DNA of 64,000 nucleotides from Chloranthus sessilifolius. Taxonomy: Eukaryota > Streptophyta > Magnoliopsida > Chloranthales > Chloranthaceae. Numbering within the stretch: position 1 is the first letter of the stretch; every line of letters starts with the position of its first letter. The stretch covers positions 43,971,810 through 44,035,809 of the forward strand of contig CM037593.1 of NCBI GenBank assembly GCA_021018995.1, given 5' to 3'. Below, in pieces: positions 33,937 to 43,745 of this stretch. A program made the position numbers and the translations under genes. The notes under the pieces are model-generated. The model searched no databases. It saw only the letters and a program-made list of their open reading frames with translations, and was not told the DNA's origin.

Positions 33937-36477
33937 GATGGGTTAGTACACATTTTTTTTTATGGATTAGTATACACACATTTTTTGGAGAGATATTTTT
34001 TGGATTAGTGCGGATTTTTTTCTTCTCTTTTTTTTGTGTTGGCCCCCCTTTTATATGCCGATGCGTCCCATATTTTCAGGATGTCTGGTGAGGAAGGGAA
34101 TGATTAGCAAGAAGGGCCGGAGATGGCCTACGGTTCACATGGGGAACAGTTCATCGTGTCTCAACGCTCCTCCCAGCCTTGGTATGAAATGCAAGGAGAG
34201 GCTGCCCATACCGGCCTCCTCTACTGCCAGCACACCCACATGTCTAACTTTGGGATCGCCGGCCAGGTAAATAGATGAGCTCCCCACCCTCTTTTTTGCT
34301 TTTGTTTTCCTTTGATGTCTTCATTATACCACCTTGCCCCTATCTGACTGATGTCTTCCGTTTGCAGCCCCTACCACACATTATGTTCCTGGGTGGCTGG
34401 TTTGACCTCCAGCATCTCGTGCTTTACCTTCCCCCAGTGGTGAAGGACCTGCTCATCGATGCCGGTTTTGGGGATTTCATTTCGTGCCCCACCGTGAGGG
34501 CCGATACGGCCTATTTGAAGGTTCTGATAGAGCGTTTTTGCCTCGAGACCATGACATTTCACATGGCTGTGGCAGAGATGGCCTTTACACCAGCGGACTG
34601 GTCTATGATCACTGGGGTCCGTATCGAAGGGGTGCCTGTGGTACCTACCCGTACACCGGATAAGGAGGAGGTGATTCGGCTGATAGGGGCCTATCCGACC
34701 GCAGGAAATATTCGGGGTGCTGAGGTCAAGCTATCCTGGATGGTTGATCAGTTTGAGCCTCCTGAGCTAGTGGACCAGCGCCAGCCTGGCATGGCCATTT
34801 ATCTCGAGCCCGCAAGCGCACATATGCTGGCCCGCATTGCTCTGCTGTTCCTCCTGGGCAAGACTCTCCTCTCCAACACCAGCGGAGGGCGAGTCTCGTT
34901 GTCCCTGCTCAGCCTGATGGTGAACTGGGAGACAGTGCATCGATTCGATTGGGGCGGTGCTGGCTATGCGGTGCTCATGTCCAGCCTAAAGCGAGCCGTT
35001 CTTGGGGAGTCTGGCTCCATTGTGGGTTTCTGGCCTGCAATTGAGGTATTTTATTCTTTGGTTTTAGTTTGTCCAATTTTTCATTTCTGGCATACCTATT
35101 TTTATCTGCTTGCTTTCTCAGATTTGGGGGTATCTTCATTTCCAACCGGGTCACCCTCTGCTTCCGTCTGAAGTTGCTACATTCCCCCTCATGAGTAACT
35201 GGTGTGTGAGCCGATGTCAGGATGTAGGTATGAAGCATTTGGAGTTAGGGCTGCGCTCTCAGTTCGACCTGTTGATCCCGAAGCAGGTAAAATAATTCCC
35301 TTTTAATAAATTTGACAGCTCTTGTGTGCTATGGGTTCTGACCAAATGTGTGTATCCTTCCTCTGTTTTTTTTTCTTTTGCAAGTCATCCTCGACCCCTA
35401 CATAGGATCTCCCTTCTGGAACTTGGCTTCAGTGGGTCCTTCTTGCTTTTAGCTAGACCATCGCATCATCTTCCTCTACGGGTCCTGGACTAGGGCCTAC
35501 TATTTAGGGGAGAGAGTGGTTCATCAGTATCGCCCTCTCTTTGCCGTGCCGCAAGCTCCTCCCGCCGATGTGTTGGCTCCGAAAGGCTCCATTGATGAGC
35601 TTACTGCTCACTTTCTTCACCCTGGGGTTCCTATCGATGACCTTTTACCTGGGGGGTATCAAACATGGTACGATTCCTTGCCCTATCTTTTCTTGCTGCC
35701 CCGCTTCGTGCTTGGTGCTAACTTTTTAGCTTTTGGCGGGCTACGAACTCAGGTAATGCCCTTTTCTCTTTTTCACTAGCAGCCTCCTCGTGATTACTTT
35801 GATTGACCTACAACTTTAAATGATAAAATGTTTCTCTCTCTGATTTGAGCAGGCGGACGATGGATGAGGGGGGATGAGAGGCTCCTTATGATGATGCTGG
35901 TCTTTGGACCTTCCGACCCTTCTGGTGCTGGTGCTTCTGGTGCGACCTCAGGTGCTAGACCCTCTGACCCTTTTCGTGTCGGTGCCTCTGGCAGTTCACC
36001 TACTGTGGTCCCGGGGACCTTCAAGCACTTGGACGATGCTTTCTTGTCGCGTGTGTGTGCCGACGTGGCCGAGAAGGCACGCATCTCTGCTGAAGCTATC
36101 CAGGTCCCACCTCCTGAGCGGATCCCTGGGGTAATCTCTACCTTGTTGCTTTGTTCTCTCCCCCTTTGAATTATGTTGATGGCCTGTGTGATTAACACCT
36201 CCTTTTTCTTACTGGCCAGGACTATGAGTCGGCAGTGAGTCAAGCCGAATATTATCGTAACCTCGTTGGGCTTAGGGAGACCGAGGTGGTTAGTGAATAC
36301 TGACCCAACCTAGTCATTTTCTTATTTACTTTCCGCCTGTTTCTCTACCTGATGGCTTTTGGTGTGTTCCTGCAGCGTACTCGTGAAAAGGAGTCGCGTT
36401 CCCTGCTCAGCCGTATTTCTCAGGCGTGGACTCGGGTGGGGGAGACTCGTACTTTTCAAAGCGCGAGCCGGCGCTGA
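33105..36477 (+). mobile_element. Antisense plant-mobile-domain (PMD)-like gene carried by element E
   Basis: The + strand, opposite to E's gag-pol, has coding blocks separated by GT-AG intervals. The block at 34368-35045 reads LPHIMFLGGWFDLQHLVLYLP, split as LPHIMFLGGWF then DLQHLVLYLP, then FCLETMTFHMAVAEMAFTPADW and WSMITGVRIEGVPVV. This W-S-M-I-T-G-[VL] pattern is typical of the plant mobile domain (aminotransferase-like) proteins. Further blocks lie at 35122-35286, 35385-35752, 35853-36130, 36220-36285 and 36376-36477. Candidate introns are 33316-34079, 34267-34367, 35046-35121, 35287-35384, 35753-35852, 36131-36219 and 36286-36375. Published surveys report extra ORFs, including antisense ones and ones with a DNA-transposon-associated domain, in Tat elements. 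The copy carries a small number of breaks. The function is unknown; host PMD proteins (MAIN/MAIL) act in silencing and gene expression. Confidence 0.75.
33600..33960. repeat. Compound (CA)n / T-tract / (TA)n microsatellite
   Basis: Repeated phrases GATGGGTTAGT, CACACACA, TTTTTTTGGATTAG and two long (TA)n runs (about 33784-33819 and 33890-33922). It lies in the candidate first intron of the antisense gene. Minus-strand ORFs here (poly-YI) are repeat artefacts. Confidence 0.85.
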
Positions 36478-36906
36478 AAGAAGTCGAAGGGGGTTGCCCA
36501 GGATTAGTTCATTTTCTGAAAATTTGACACACACAAAAAAACAATTTAGACTTTTGGTTTATTTGGGGGATATGTAATAACTTTTAAACAACACATTTTT
36601 TTTGGATGGTTTATAATTTTCATGCTTTATATGAATGTTTCATCTCCTTGCTTTGATGGTTTTCTTTTCTTTGGTCTGAGACGAGATGGCACCCATCCAA
36701 TGATGGGGCTGATCCTACAGGTGATTCTCTGTATATCACCTATGGATAGTGCGTCATCCGAGGCCCCTCCCCCCATGGGGGTGTGAGCATGCCTGCCTGT
36801 GGGCTGCCCCGAGGTGAAAAAGTGGGCCAAACAAAAATAAGTTCCTCCTTGGGGAACAAAAATGGACCACTGTGAGAGGGGCCTTGCCAGTCCTAGCTTT
36901 AAACTG
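36478..36906 (+). other. Spacer between the PMD-like gene and the next palindrome cluster
   Basis: About 430 bp downstream of the antisense gene's last block. It is AT-rich at first, then holds a CCCATGGGGGTGTGAGCATG-type text. I see no feature besides a possible 3' untranslated region of the antisense gene. Confidence 0.4.
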
Positions 36907-37069
36907 GGCGTATATATTATATACGCCTGGCAAATGTTCAGCCATAATAGCCAGGCGTATATAATATATACGCCTAGCAAATCCATAGTGAAAATGGCCG
37001 GGCGTATATATTATATACGCCTAGCAAAATGTTTCAAACTTTTTCCTTGGCGTATATAATATATACGCC
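36907..37069. repeat. 47-bp-phased palindrome cluster before the DUF7745-like gene
   Basis: Four palindromes start at 36907, 36954, 37001 and 37049 (steps 47, 47, 48). All four are close to perfect about a TAT/ATA centre. The cluster ends about 26 bp before a TATA-like box at 37095-37102. This is the best example of the array in the window. Confidence 0.88.
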
Positions 37070-37094
37070 TGCTATAATCCGGGCTCAGCGAGCT

Positions 37095-37102
37095 CTTTAT
37101 AA
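37095..37102 (+). promoter_or_regulatory. TATA-like box of the antisense DUF7745-like gene
   Basis: CTTTATAA within GCTCTTTATAACCCGAACC, followed by a pyrimidine-rich leader and an ATG at 37247. The placement directly after the palindromes suggests a promoter. Confidence 0.5.
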
Positions 37103-37246
37103 CCCGAACCTAGTCCCCCCTTGTCTCCTCCTCCATCTTGGTTTCGCCTTTTTACCCTTCCTTTTATCTTTTCCTTCCCTTTCTTTTTTCTAGTGGGTCC
37201 ATTGCCATACATTGACTGATTTTATAAAGAACATCTTTGTACGTCG

Positions 37247-38594
37247 ATGGACCCGCCTTCGAAAAGGGGCCCAAGCTCTTATGCGGGGGCTGGTGTACTT
37301 CCCTGTTTGGACCCGGGGCCCAGTTTTTTGCAAAAATGGCATGATAGCTTGGTTGAGAGCGAGCTTGCTGTTCTGAATTGCCTCGGGTTGTCCTGCCTTT
37401 CCTCTCTCCTTGCTATTCCTCTGTTGCCCAACCTGTTGTAGGCGGCTTTGGCGTCGTGGGACCATAGGGCCCTTGTCTTTTGATTTGGGTCTAGGGAGCT
37501 GACCCCAACCTTGGAAGAGCTGCCCTCTATTACTGGCTTGAAGATGCATCGAGGCCTTGCTAAAGTGGTGCCCAAACCGGGGTATGCAAAGGCGGTCCAC
37601 GCGGTTCTTGGATTAAAAAAGGGTGGGTATGAGAAATGTTTCACCGGAGGGCCCACCAGGTGTTCGGTGAAATTCCTGAGAGAACTTTTTGGAGACTCGA
37701 GTCTTCGGATGTTGCCCATTAGAGATCCCTTCAATGTAAAGGCCTTTGCCCTTTATTTGCTGTCGGAAGTTCTCTTCTTTACTGGGGGCAAGACCTTTTC
37801 CCTTGGGCTGTGCGATGTCATGACTGAGTTGGAGGGAGGCCGTTCATTGGTGCACCTAGTCTTGGCTGAGATGTATCGAGGCCTGGATGCCTCGGCCTTG
37901 GGCCGGGTTGGGATTCTCAGCAGGAGCCCGCTCCTTGTTCAGATTTGGCTATCATGGGGCCTGTGCCGAGGTTGTGCTTGATAAGAGGGGATGTGGCTCG
38001 GGCCTTCTGATCCGGTGCTCGAGATTGCCTCATGGGAGCGCCGAGGAGCTAAGTATGTGGCTATCAGATGCGGCGTTGATCTGGCAACTTCCCTAGTCAA
38101 ATGGAACCTTTCCGATTGTCCGCTCTCGAGATTGTGAGGGTATCACCCTATTGGGGTTGACCGGTAGCACATATTATTTCCCATCTCGGGTGCTTTGTTA
38201 GTGCGGGTATACACAACATGTGCCATGTTCTGTGAGGCCACCTCTGTGCTCTCTGATATTTTCTCGGGGTTCTCTCAGTGATCTTGAACGCATAGCCGCC
38301 CTCTGGGAGACCCGCCAATCAGCACTCATGTGCAGCTTGGTTCAGGGGGGCGTTGCCTCTCCTAATTATGAGGTTTGGCTGGCATCTGAGGAATTCCCTG
38401 TCCCTAGCCCAATTTTGGTAGGCGTGATGGAGACGCTGCCTTGGCCATGTAAGGAGATGATTCTCTAGACCAGGATCGAGTCTCTTTCTGTAGAGAGGCT
38501 AGCTTTGACCGAGGCTTTGGAGAAAGAAAGGGTCAGAGCTGAGATTGCGGAGAGAGTCGAGAGTGAGGTTCTTGATTGGTGGGCTTTTGATTGA
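37247..38594 (+). mobile_element. Antisense DUF7745-like gene carried by element E
   Basis: Second gene on the strand opposite to E's gag-pol. From MDPPSKRGPSSYAG it reads a WHDSLVESELAVLNCLGL-type helix, then ELTPTLEELPSITGLKM, IRDPFNVKAFALYLLSEVLF and TELEGGRSLVHLVLAEMYRG, and ends in a charged helix (about 38460-38590). The L-T-P-T-L-E-E pattern followed by a helical block is what I associate with plant DUF7745 proteins, frequent in Tat-element extra ORFs; the exact family is uncertain. It is broken in a few places. The role is unknown; by position it could be a particle or regulatory accessory protein. Confidence 0.6.
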
Positions 38595-38808
38595 GTCTCA
38601 CAGCTAACTTCATGGACATGGTAGGTGGATGTCTGATCGAAATGCTCGCGAGGGCTCTCTTCTTGTAGAGATTAGTGCTTTGAAGCGTGCTCCCCTACCC
38701 TAGACCTGTTCCTGCACATATCATAGATCATATACACGGAGGGGAGGAATGCCCCATAACAGAGATCTCTTTTTGGGTTATTTTTCCTTTTTTTTTTGTT
38801 ATTTTTAT

Positions 38809-38840
<32 letters not shown>

Positions 38841-39035
38841 CTTTTTTTTTGGTTTTTTGTTTGTAAAGAAGGCAGCAAAATAGAAAGTGTGTCACGTCGT
38901 TATCTTTTTGGGACGCGACACTCCTCACGTAATACTGTAAGAAATGAAATGAAATCTATACATACATATATATATATATATTTATTTTTTTGACTTTTTC
39001 CTTCGTACGTCTCGCAATGTAAGGCTTTTTATGGA
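38595..39035 (+). other. AT-rich spacer with (TA)n runs
   Basis: Downstream of the antisense gene: (TA)n at about 38808-38841 and 38962-38980, a T-tract at 38789-38800, and no coding signal. Confidence 0.6.
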
Positions 39036-39535
39036 GATTTTCTCCTCCACAATGTGGGGCTTTTTATGAGAAAGGAAAATCTATTATCTTTTTTGAAATT
39101 TTCTCCTCCACAGTGTGGGGCTTTTTATGGGAAAGGGAAATCTATTATCGTTTTTGAAATTTTCTCCTCCATAGTGTGGGGCTTTTTATGAGAAAGGAAA
39201 ATCTATTATCTTTTTTAAAATTTTCTCCTCCACAGTGTGGGGCTTTTTATGAGAAAGGAAAATCTATTATCTTTTTTGAAATTTTTCTCCTCCTCAGTGT
39301 GGGGTTTTTTATGGGAAAGGGAAATCTATTATCTTTTTTAAAATTTTCTCCTCCACAATGTGAGGCTTTTTATGAGAAAGGAAAATCTATTATTTTTTTT
39401 GAAATTTTCTCCTCCACAGTGTGGGGCTTTTTATGGGAAAGGAAAATCTATTATCTTTTTCAAAAATTTTCTCCTCCATAGTGTGGGGCTTTTTACGGGA
39501 AAGGGAAATCTATTATCTTTTTTGAAATTTTCTCC
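39036..39535. repeat. 61-bp tandem repeat, about eight units
   Basis: Units begin TTCTCCTCCACAGTGTGGGG and contain CTTTTTATGAGAAAGG then AAAATCTATTATC. Starts are near 39044, 39103, 39163, 39223, 39286, 39345, 39406 and 39469. Two unit types (GAGAAAGGAAAA and GGGAAAGGGAAA) partly alternate. Tandem repeats in 3' regions of Ogre/Tat elements are known sources of satellites. ORFs read through here are artefacts. Confidence 0.9.
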
Positions 39536-39860
39536 CTTTGGGTCTTTTGTGATGTTGGTAATTACAAGGCCAAATCACAGGGTCTTTTTTGAGCATGGTT
39601 GAAGCCTGTTCATGAGATACAGGTTTTTACTTTAAACGTGGGAAGGTTAGCTTCCCAGGGATTGGTCTAGCCTTCTTTCTTTCCCTTTGGTCATGCGTCA
39701 GACGCTGCGGTAGAGATGACATACTTGATCGGGATCTGATCCAATTTTCACATGAGTGGCCCATCAAATAGGGGGAAAGGGGCTCAAGGGGTTCAAACTG
39801 AAATGAGCGGGCCAGAACAGGTCTTCTCCTAATCTCTCTTTTCTTGACATTTTTGTTCAT

Positions 39861-40046
39861 AGCGCCCAAGACGGGTTTTCGCTATGCCCGTCATCCCTGT
39901 TTTTACCCGTAGCACCCTTTCAGGTTTTCACTACGTTCATGGGTTCGCTCTCTTACCTCAAGTGCCCTTTTAGGTTTTCACCTGGTCTGCGTGAGTTCGC
40001 TGTTTTTACCCGTGGCACCCTTGCGGGTTTTCACCACGTCCATCTT
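39861..40046. repeat. About 50-bp repeat, four diverged units
   Basis: Units start near 39861, 39911, 39961 and 40014 with GCACCCTTTCAGGTTTTCAC-like text followed by a GTTCGC/CCGT end. It is part of E's 3' region. A long T-rich tract follows (40068-40134). Confidence 0.7.
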
Positions 40047-40683
40047 GCTTTGAACTGAAAATTTTTCCCCCCCTTTTTTTTTTTTCCTTTTTTTTCTTTT
40101 TTTTCTTTTCTACTTTTTTTTTTTCTTTTTTTTTAGAACTAGAAGGCCATGACATGGACGTCGATTTCGTCATAGTCGGCCGAATGAAGTTCTGCGTGGT
40201 TCGTTAACTCAGCTTGTTCTGATGCAGTAGATGCTATGACCGCTTGGGGACCTTAAAGAAGGCTTTCTTCCGAGTTGTAATATGGCTGGGGTTCAAACGG
40301 GTTGGGTTTTTCTGGGGATTCAGATCTAAGTTTTGAGTGAATTCTTGATTTGGGGACTCCTCTTTCTTTCCAAAGGCTTTTTATGCCCCAATCATTTCTT
40401 TTTTTTTGGCCCCCCTCTTTTTTTGAGAGGTTTTGCTTTTTTTCTTCTTTTTTTTCCTTTTTTGGTTTGGATTTTTCCACTTTTCTCTTTTCTCTTTTTT
40501 CTTGGAATTTTGGGTGGGGTATATGAAAGAAATGGTTATTGGCTCGACATGTGTAGCAAAAAGGGTGAAGGTTTTCAGGGAATATTTCTTTTGGGCCACT
40601 TGACTTTGAAATGATGGCCTCTTTTATGGGGTCCTTAACCGGTCACGCATATACTTTTATCAAAACTTACCTTGTCTCAAGAC

Positions 40684-41880
40684 CTATGAGTAGAACTTAT
40701 GGAGGTATCCAACGTTGATGGGGTCAGGAATGTGGTCTCCGTCCATGGTGGCGAGGCGAACGGCGTATCCTAGCAAAACCTCTCGGATGACATAGGGTCC
40801 TTCCCAATTTGGCCTAAACTTCCCTCTTGGATCGGCGCGGAGAGATGGGAAAATTTTCTTCAGTACAGTGTCTCCTACCTTCAGATCTCGACTGCGGACA
40901 CGCTTATTGTAAGCACGTGCAATTCTCCTCTGATAGATCTGGGTGTGGCACAAGGCTAGGAATCTTTTCTCGTCAATTAAATCCAACTGCTCAAAACGAG
41001 CTCTTTCCCTCTCAGCTTCAGGTAGATGGGATTTTAAAAGGATACGGAGCGACGGTACTTTGACCTCAACGGGTAGCACGGCCTCGGTCCCATACACAAG
41101 GGAGAATGGTGTTACCCCTGCTGCGGTATGGATAGACGTTCTATAGGCCCAAAGGGCGAAGGGTAACTGCTCGCCCCAATCTCTGTAAGTGATTACCATC
41201 TTCTCTAGGATGCAGATCAGGGTTTTGTTGGCCGCTTCCACAGCTCCATTCGTCTGTGGCCTGTAAGGGGATGATCGGTGATGCTTGATCTGGAACCTCT
41301 CACACAAGGCCCGGATGTGCCTATTAGCGAAATTAGTTCCATTATCAGTGATGAAATCTTTGGGTACGTCGAATCTGCAAATAATGTTGTTCTTGATGAA
41401 CTTCTCAACATGACTAGCCTTAATGGTCGTATAGGAGGCTGCCTCTACCCATTTCATAAAATACTCTATCGCGACGAGGATGAACTGATGCCCGTTGGAA
41501 GCCTTAGGATTGATTTTGCCGATGACGTCGAGACCCTAGGTGGCGAACGGCCAAGGAGTGGCCATGAAGTGCAAGTCAATGGCCGGAGCATGTATTAGAC
41601 TGGAGTGCTCTTAGCATTTGTAGCACTTCTGTATGTGTTTGCAGCAATCGGTCTCCAATGTGGTCCAAAAGTATCCTTGCCTCAGAATTTTCTTAGCGAG
41701 CATGTGTCCACTGACGTGTGCCTCGCAGACTCCCTCATGAATATCTTTCATGATCTCAACCGCCTCTTTTCGGGTTAGGCATCGGAGCAGAATATTGTCG
41801 TGAGACAGTCTATACAGGAGATCGCCGCAGATGACGTAGTTCGTTGCCAATCACTGGATGGTGCATCTGTCTACCTTCGA
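40684..41880 (-). mobile_element. Element E: integrase
   Basis: Minus strand. The N-terminal H2C2 zinc-binding domain is at about 41611-41850 (GVCEAHVSGHMLAKKILRQG, HIQKCYKC). The core around 41100-41470 has FITDNGTNFANR and PQTNGAVEAANKTL. The C-terminal domain to 40684 has QRRIARAYNKRVRSRDLKVG and NWEGPYVIREVLLGY. It is the Tat-lineage type, like element C. It inserts the DNA copy into the genome. A few breaks. Confidence 0.92.
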
Positions 41881-41931
41881 TGTTCCTTCTGCGATAGTTC
41901 GGGTCTTGAGGAAATTCTTGATGTCCGAGAA

Positions 41932-42520
41932 CTAGGGTAGTTCATCATCTACCTCTGTAGGTCCCTTGATTAGGTGACAGAAAGCTGGTTCATTCCTCTG
42001 CTCTACCATGATCGGCTTCATCACAACTCCATATGGAATCTCAACCATAGAGGCCAGGGTGGCCAAGGCATTAGCAAATCGATTTCTTGCTCGTGGCACA
42101 TAGGAGAAGGTGACCTCCTCAAAGCAAGTTATTAGATCCTCAAGATGTTCATGGTATGGGATCAGTTTCTCATCCTTGGTCTTCCAATCTCCGTTGGTCT
42201 GGCATATAAATAACTGTGAATCTCTAAAGACCCTAAGGTGAGTTATATTTAGATCAAGAGCCGCCTGTAACCCAGCTTTACAGGCCTCATACACGGCCAT
42301 ATTATTGGTGCATGAGAAGTTCAATTTGATTGAGATGGGTACATGTGATCCTCTTAGCAAGATAAGAATGGCGCCAACTCCTTGGCCCTCAACATGCGAT
42401 GCTCCATCAAAGTGCATTACCCAGGACTCCCCTGTTTCCTCTGTATCCTCGTCAGTCATGAACAGAATGTCCTCATCAGGGAATTCGATCCTTAGAGGCT
42501 CATAGTCCGGCAAAGGGTTC
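41932..42520 (-). mobile_element. Element E: second, archaeal-type RNase H (aRNH)
   Basis: Minus strand: SWVMHFDGASHVEGQGVGAI, NMAVYEACKAGLQAALDLNI, LRVFRDSQLFICQTNGDWK, PRARNRFANALATLASM. A second RNase H of the archaeal type between the ordinary RNase H and the integrase is the hallmark of the Tat lineage of plant Ty3/gypsy elements. Fossil. Confidence 0.9.
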
Positions 42521-42549
42521 TCAGCAAGATGATCAGCGAGCGCCTGCCC

Positions 42550-42960
42550 CTTGATCGACTTCTAGGTGACATAAGTAATGTCAAATTCGGATAGGAGTAG
42601 TTGCCATCGTGCAGTTCGGCTAGTGTGTGCAGGTTTCTTGAATAGGTACTTTAGCGGATCCATCCGTGCTAGAAGTAGGACGGCTTGGGATAACAGGTAG
42701 TGCCGTAGCTTTGAGTAGCCCAAACGAGTGGCAAGCATGCTTTCTCCAGATGAGAATAGCGCGTCTCGTAATCAGTGAATTTCTTGCTTAGATAATAGAT
42801 GGCCTGCTCTCTTCTTCCTGTTTCATCATTCTATCCTAACACACAGCCCATGGAAAACTCTATTGTTGATAGGTACATTATCAGAGGTCTATCAGGTACA
42901 GGCGGTACCAATACCGGAGGTTTCAGGAGGTAACCCTTAATCTTATTGAATGTAGCTTGG
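42550..42960 (-). mobile_element. Element E: RT-linked RNase H
   Basis: Minus strand between RT and aRNH. The text corresponds to the VLGQ-type start, a KKFTDYETRYS-like segment (about 42740-42800) and the WQLLLSEFDITYV segment near 42560-42620. In Tat elements this domain is often degenerate beside the aRNH. Fossil with breaks. Confidence 0.7.
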
Positions 42961-43740
42961 CAGTCATCATTCTATTCAACCGGTGAGTCCTTTCTCAGTA
43001 GTTTGAAGATTAGTGCGCATATCGGAGTTAACTGTGTAATGAACCGGCTGATATACTGGATTCTACCTAAAAAGCCTCTGACTTCTTTCTCTGTAGACGG
43101 TGGCGGCATTTCAGTGATGGCCTTGATCTTGGTCGGATCGACCTCGATCCCTCTCCTACTGACAATAAAGCCCAACAACTTTCTTGACATAGCGCTGAAA
43201 GTGCACTTCTGGGGGTTCAACCGTAACCTGTACTTTCTCAACCTCTCGAACAGCTTCTGAAGGTTTATCAAGTGATCCTCCCTTTATGGTGATTTGGCAA
43301 TCATGTCATCGACATATACTTCGATCTCTTGGTGCATCATGTCATGGAACAGGGCCGTCATTGCTCTTTGATTGGTTGCCCCAGCATTCTTCAGCCCGAA
43401 TGGCATTACTTTGTAGCAGAAGGTTCCCCAGGGGGTAATGAACACTATCTTCTTGCGATCAACCTCTGCCATCTTTATCTGATTGTATCCTGAGAATCCA
43501 TTCATAAATGAGAGCAGTCCATGCTTTGCAGTGTTATCGACAAGGATATCAATGTGGGGTAATGGAAAGTCATCCTTAGGGCTTGCCTTGTTGAGATTTT
43601 GGAAGTCAATGCACATTCGAACCTTTCCATCCTTCTTCGATATGGGGATGATATTGGCCAGCCACTGCGGGTACTTGGATACCATGAGGAAACCTACGTC
43701 ATACTGCTTAATGACCTCGTCCTTCACCTTCAACATCCAT
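42960..43740 (-). mobile_element. Element E: reverse transcriptase
   Basis: Minus strand: YPQWLANIIPISKKDGKVRM, CIDFQNLNKASPKDDFPLPH, LLSFMNGFSGYNQIKMAEVD, WGTFCYKVMPFGLKNAGAT, and the catalytic EVYVDDMIAKS (Y-V-D-D) near 43285-43320. The thumb and connection follow (RYRLRLNPQKCTF, LLGFIVSRRGIEVDP) to about 42970. Tat type, different from the Athila FMDD type. Fossil. Confidence 0.92.
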
Positions 43741-43745
43741 TCGGG

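Noticed and set aside
33563-33953. Minus-strand poly-(YI) ORFs
   Set aside because: Translation of (TA)n and (CA)n microsatellite.
36862-37059. Small ORF rich in YIIYA, and a similar one at 52485-52759
   Set aside because: Translation of the palindrome clusters; recurs wherever the palindromes occur in an open frame.
36907-37069. Rho-independent-type terminators
   Set aside because: The palindromes are AT-rich, phased and in a plant element; no U-tract follows them.
39036-39535. CRISPR-like array
   Set aside because: Units are contiguous tandem repeats without unique spacers, in a plant retroelement.
39176-39602. + strand ORFs of about 80-100 residues
   Set aside because: They read through the 61-bp tandem repeat; the peptide is just the repeat translated.
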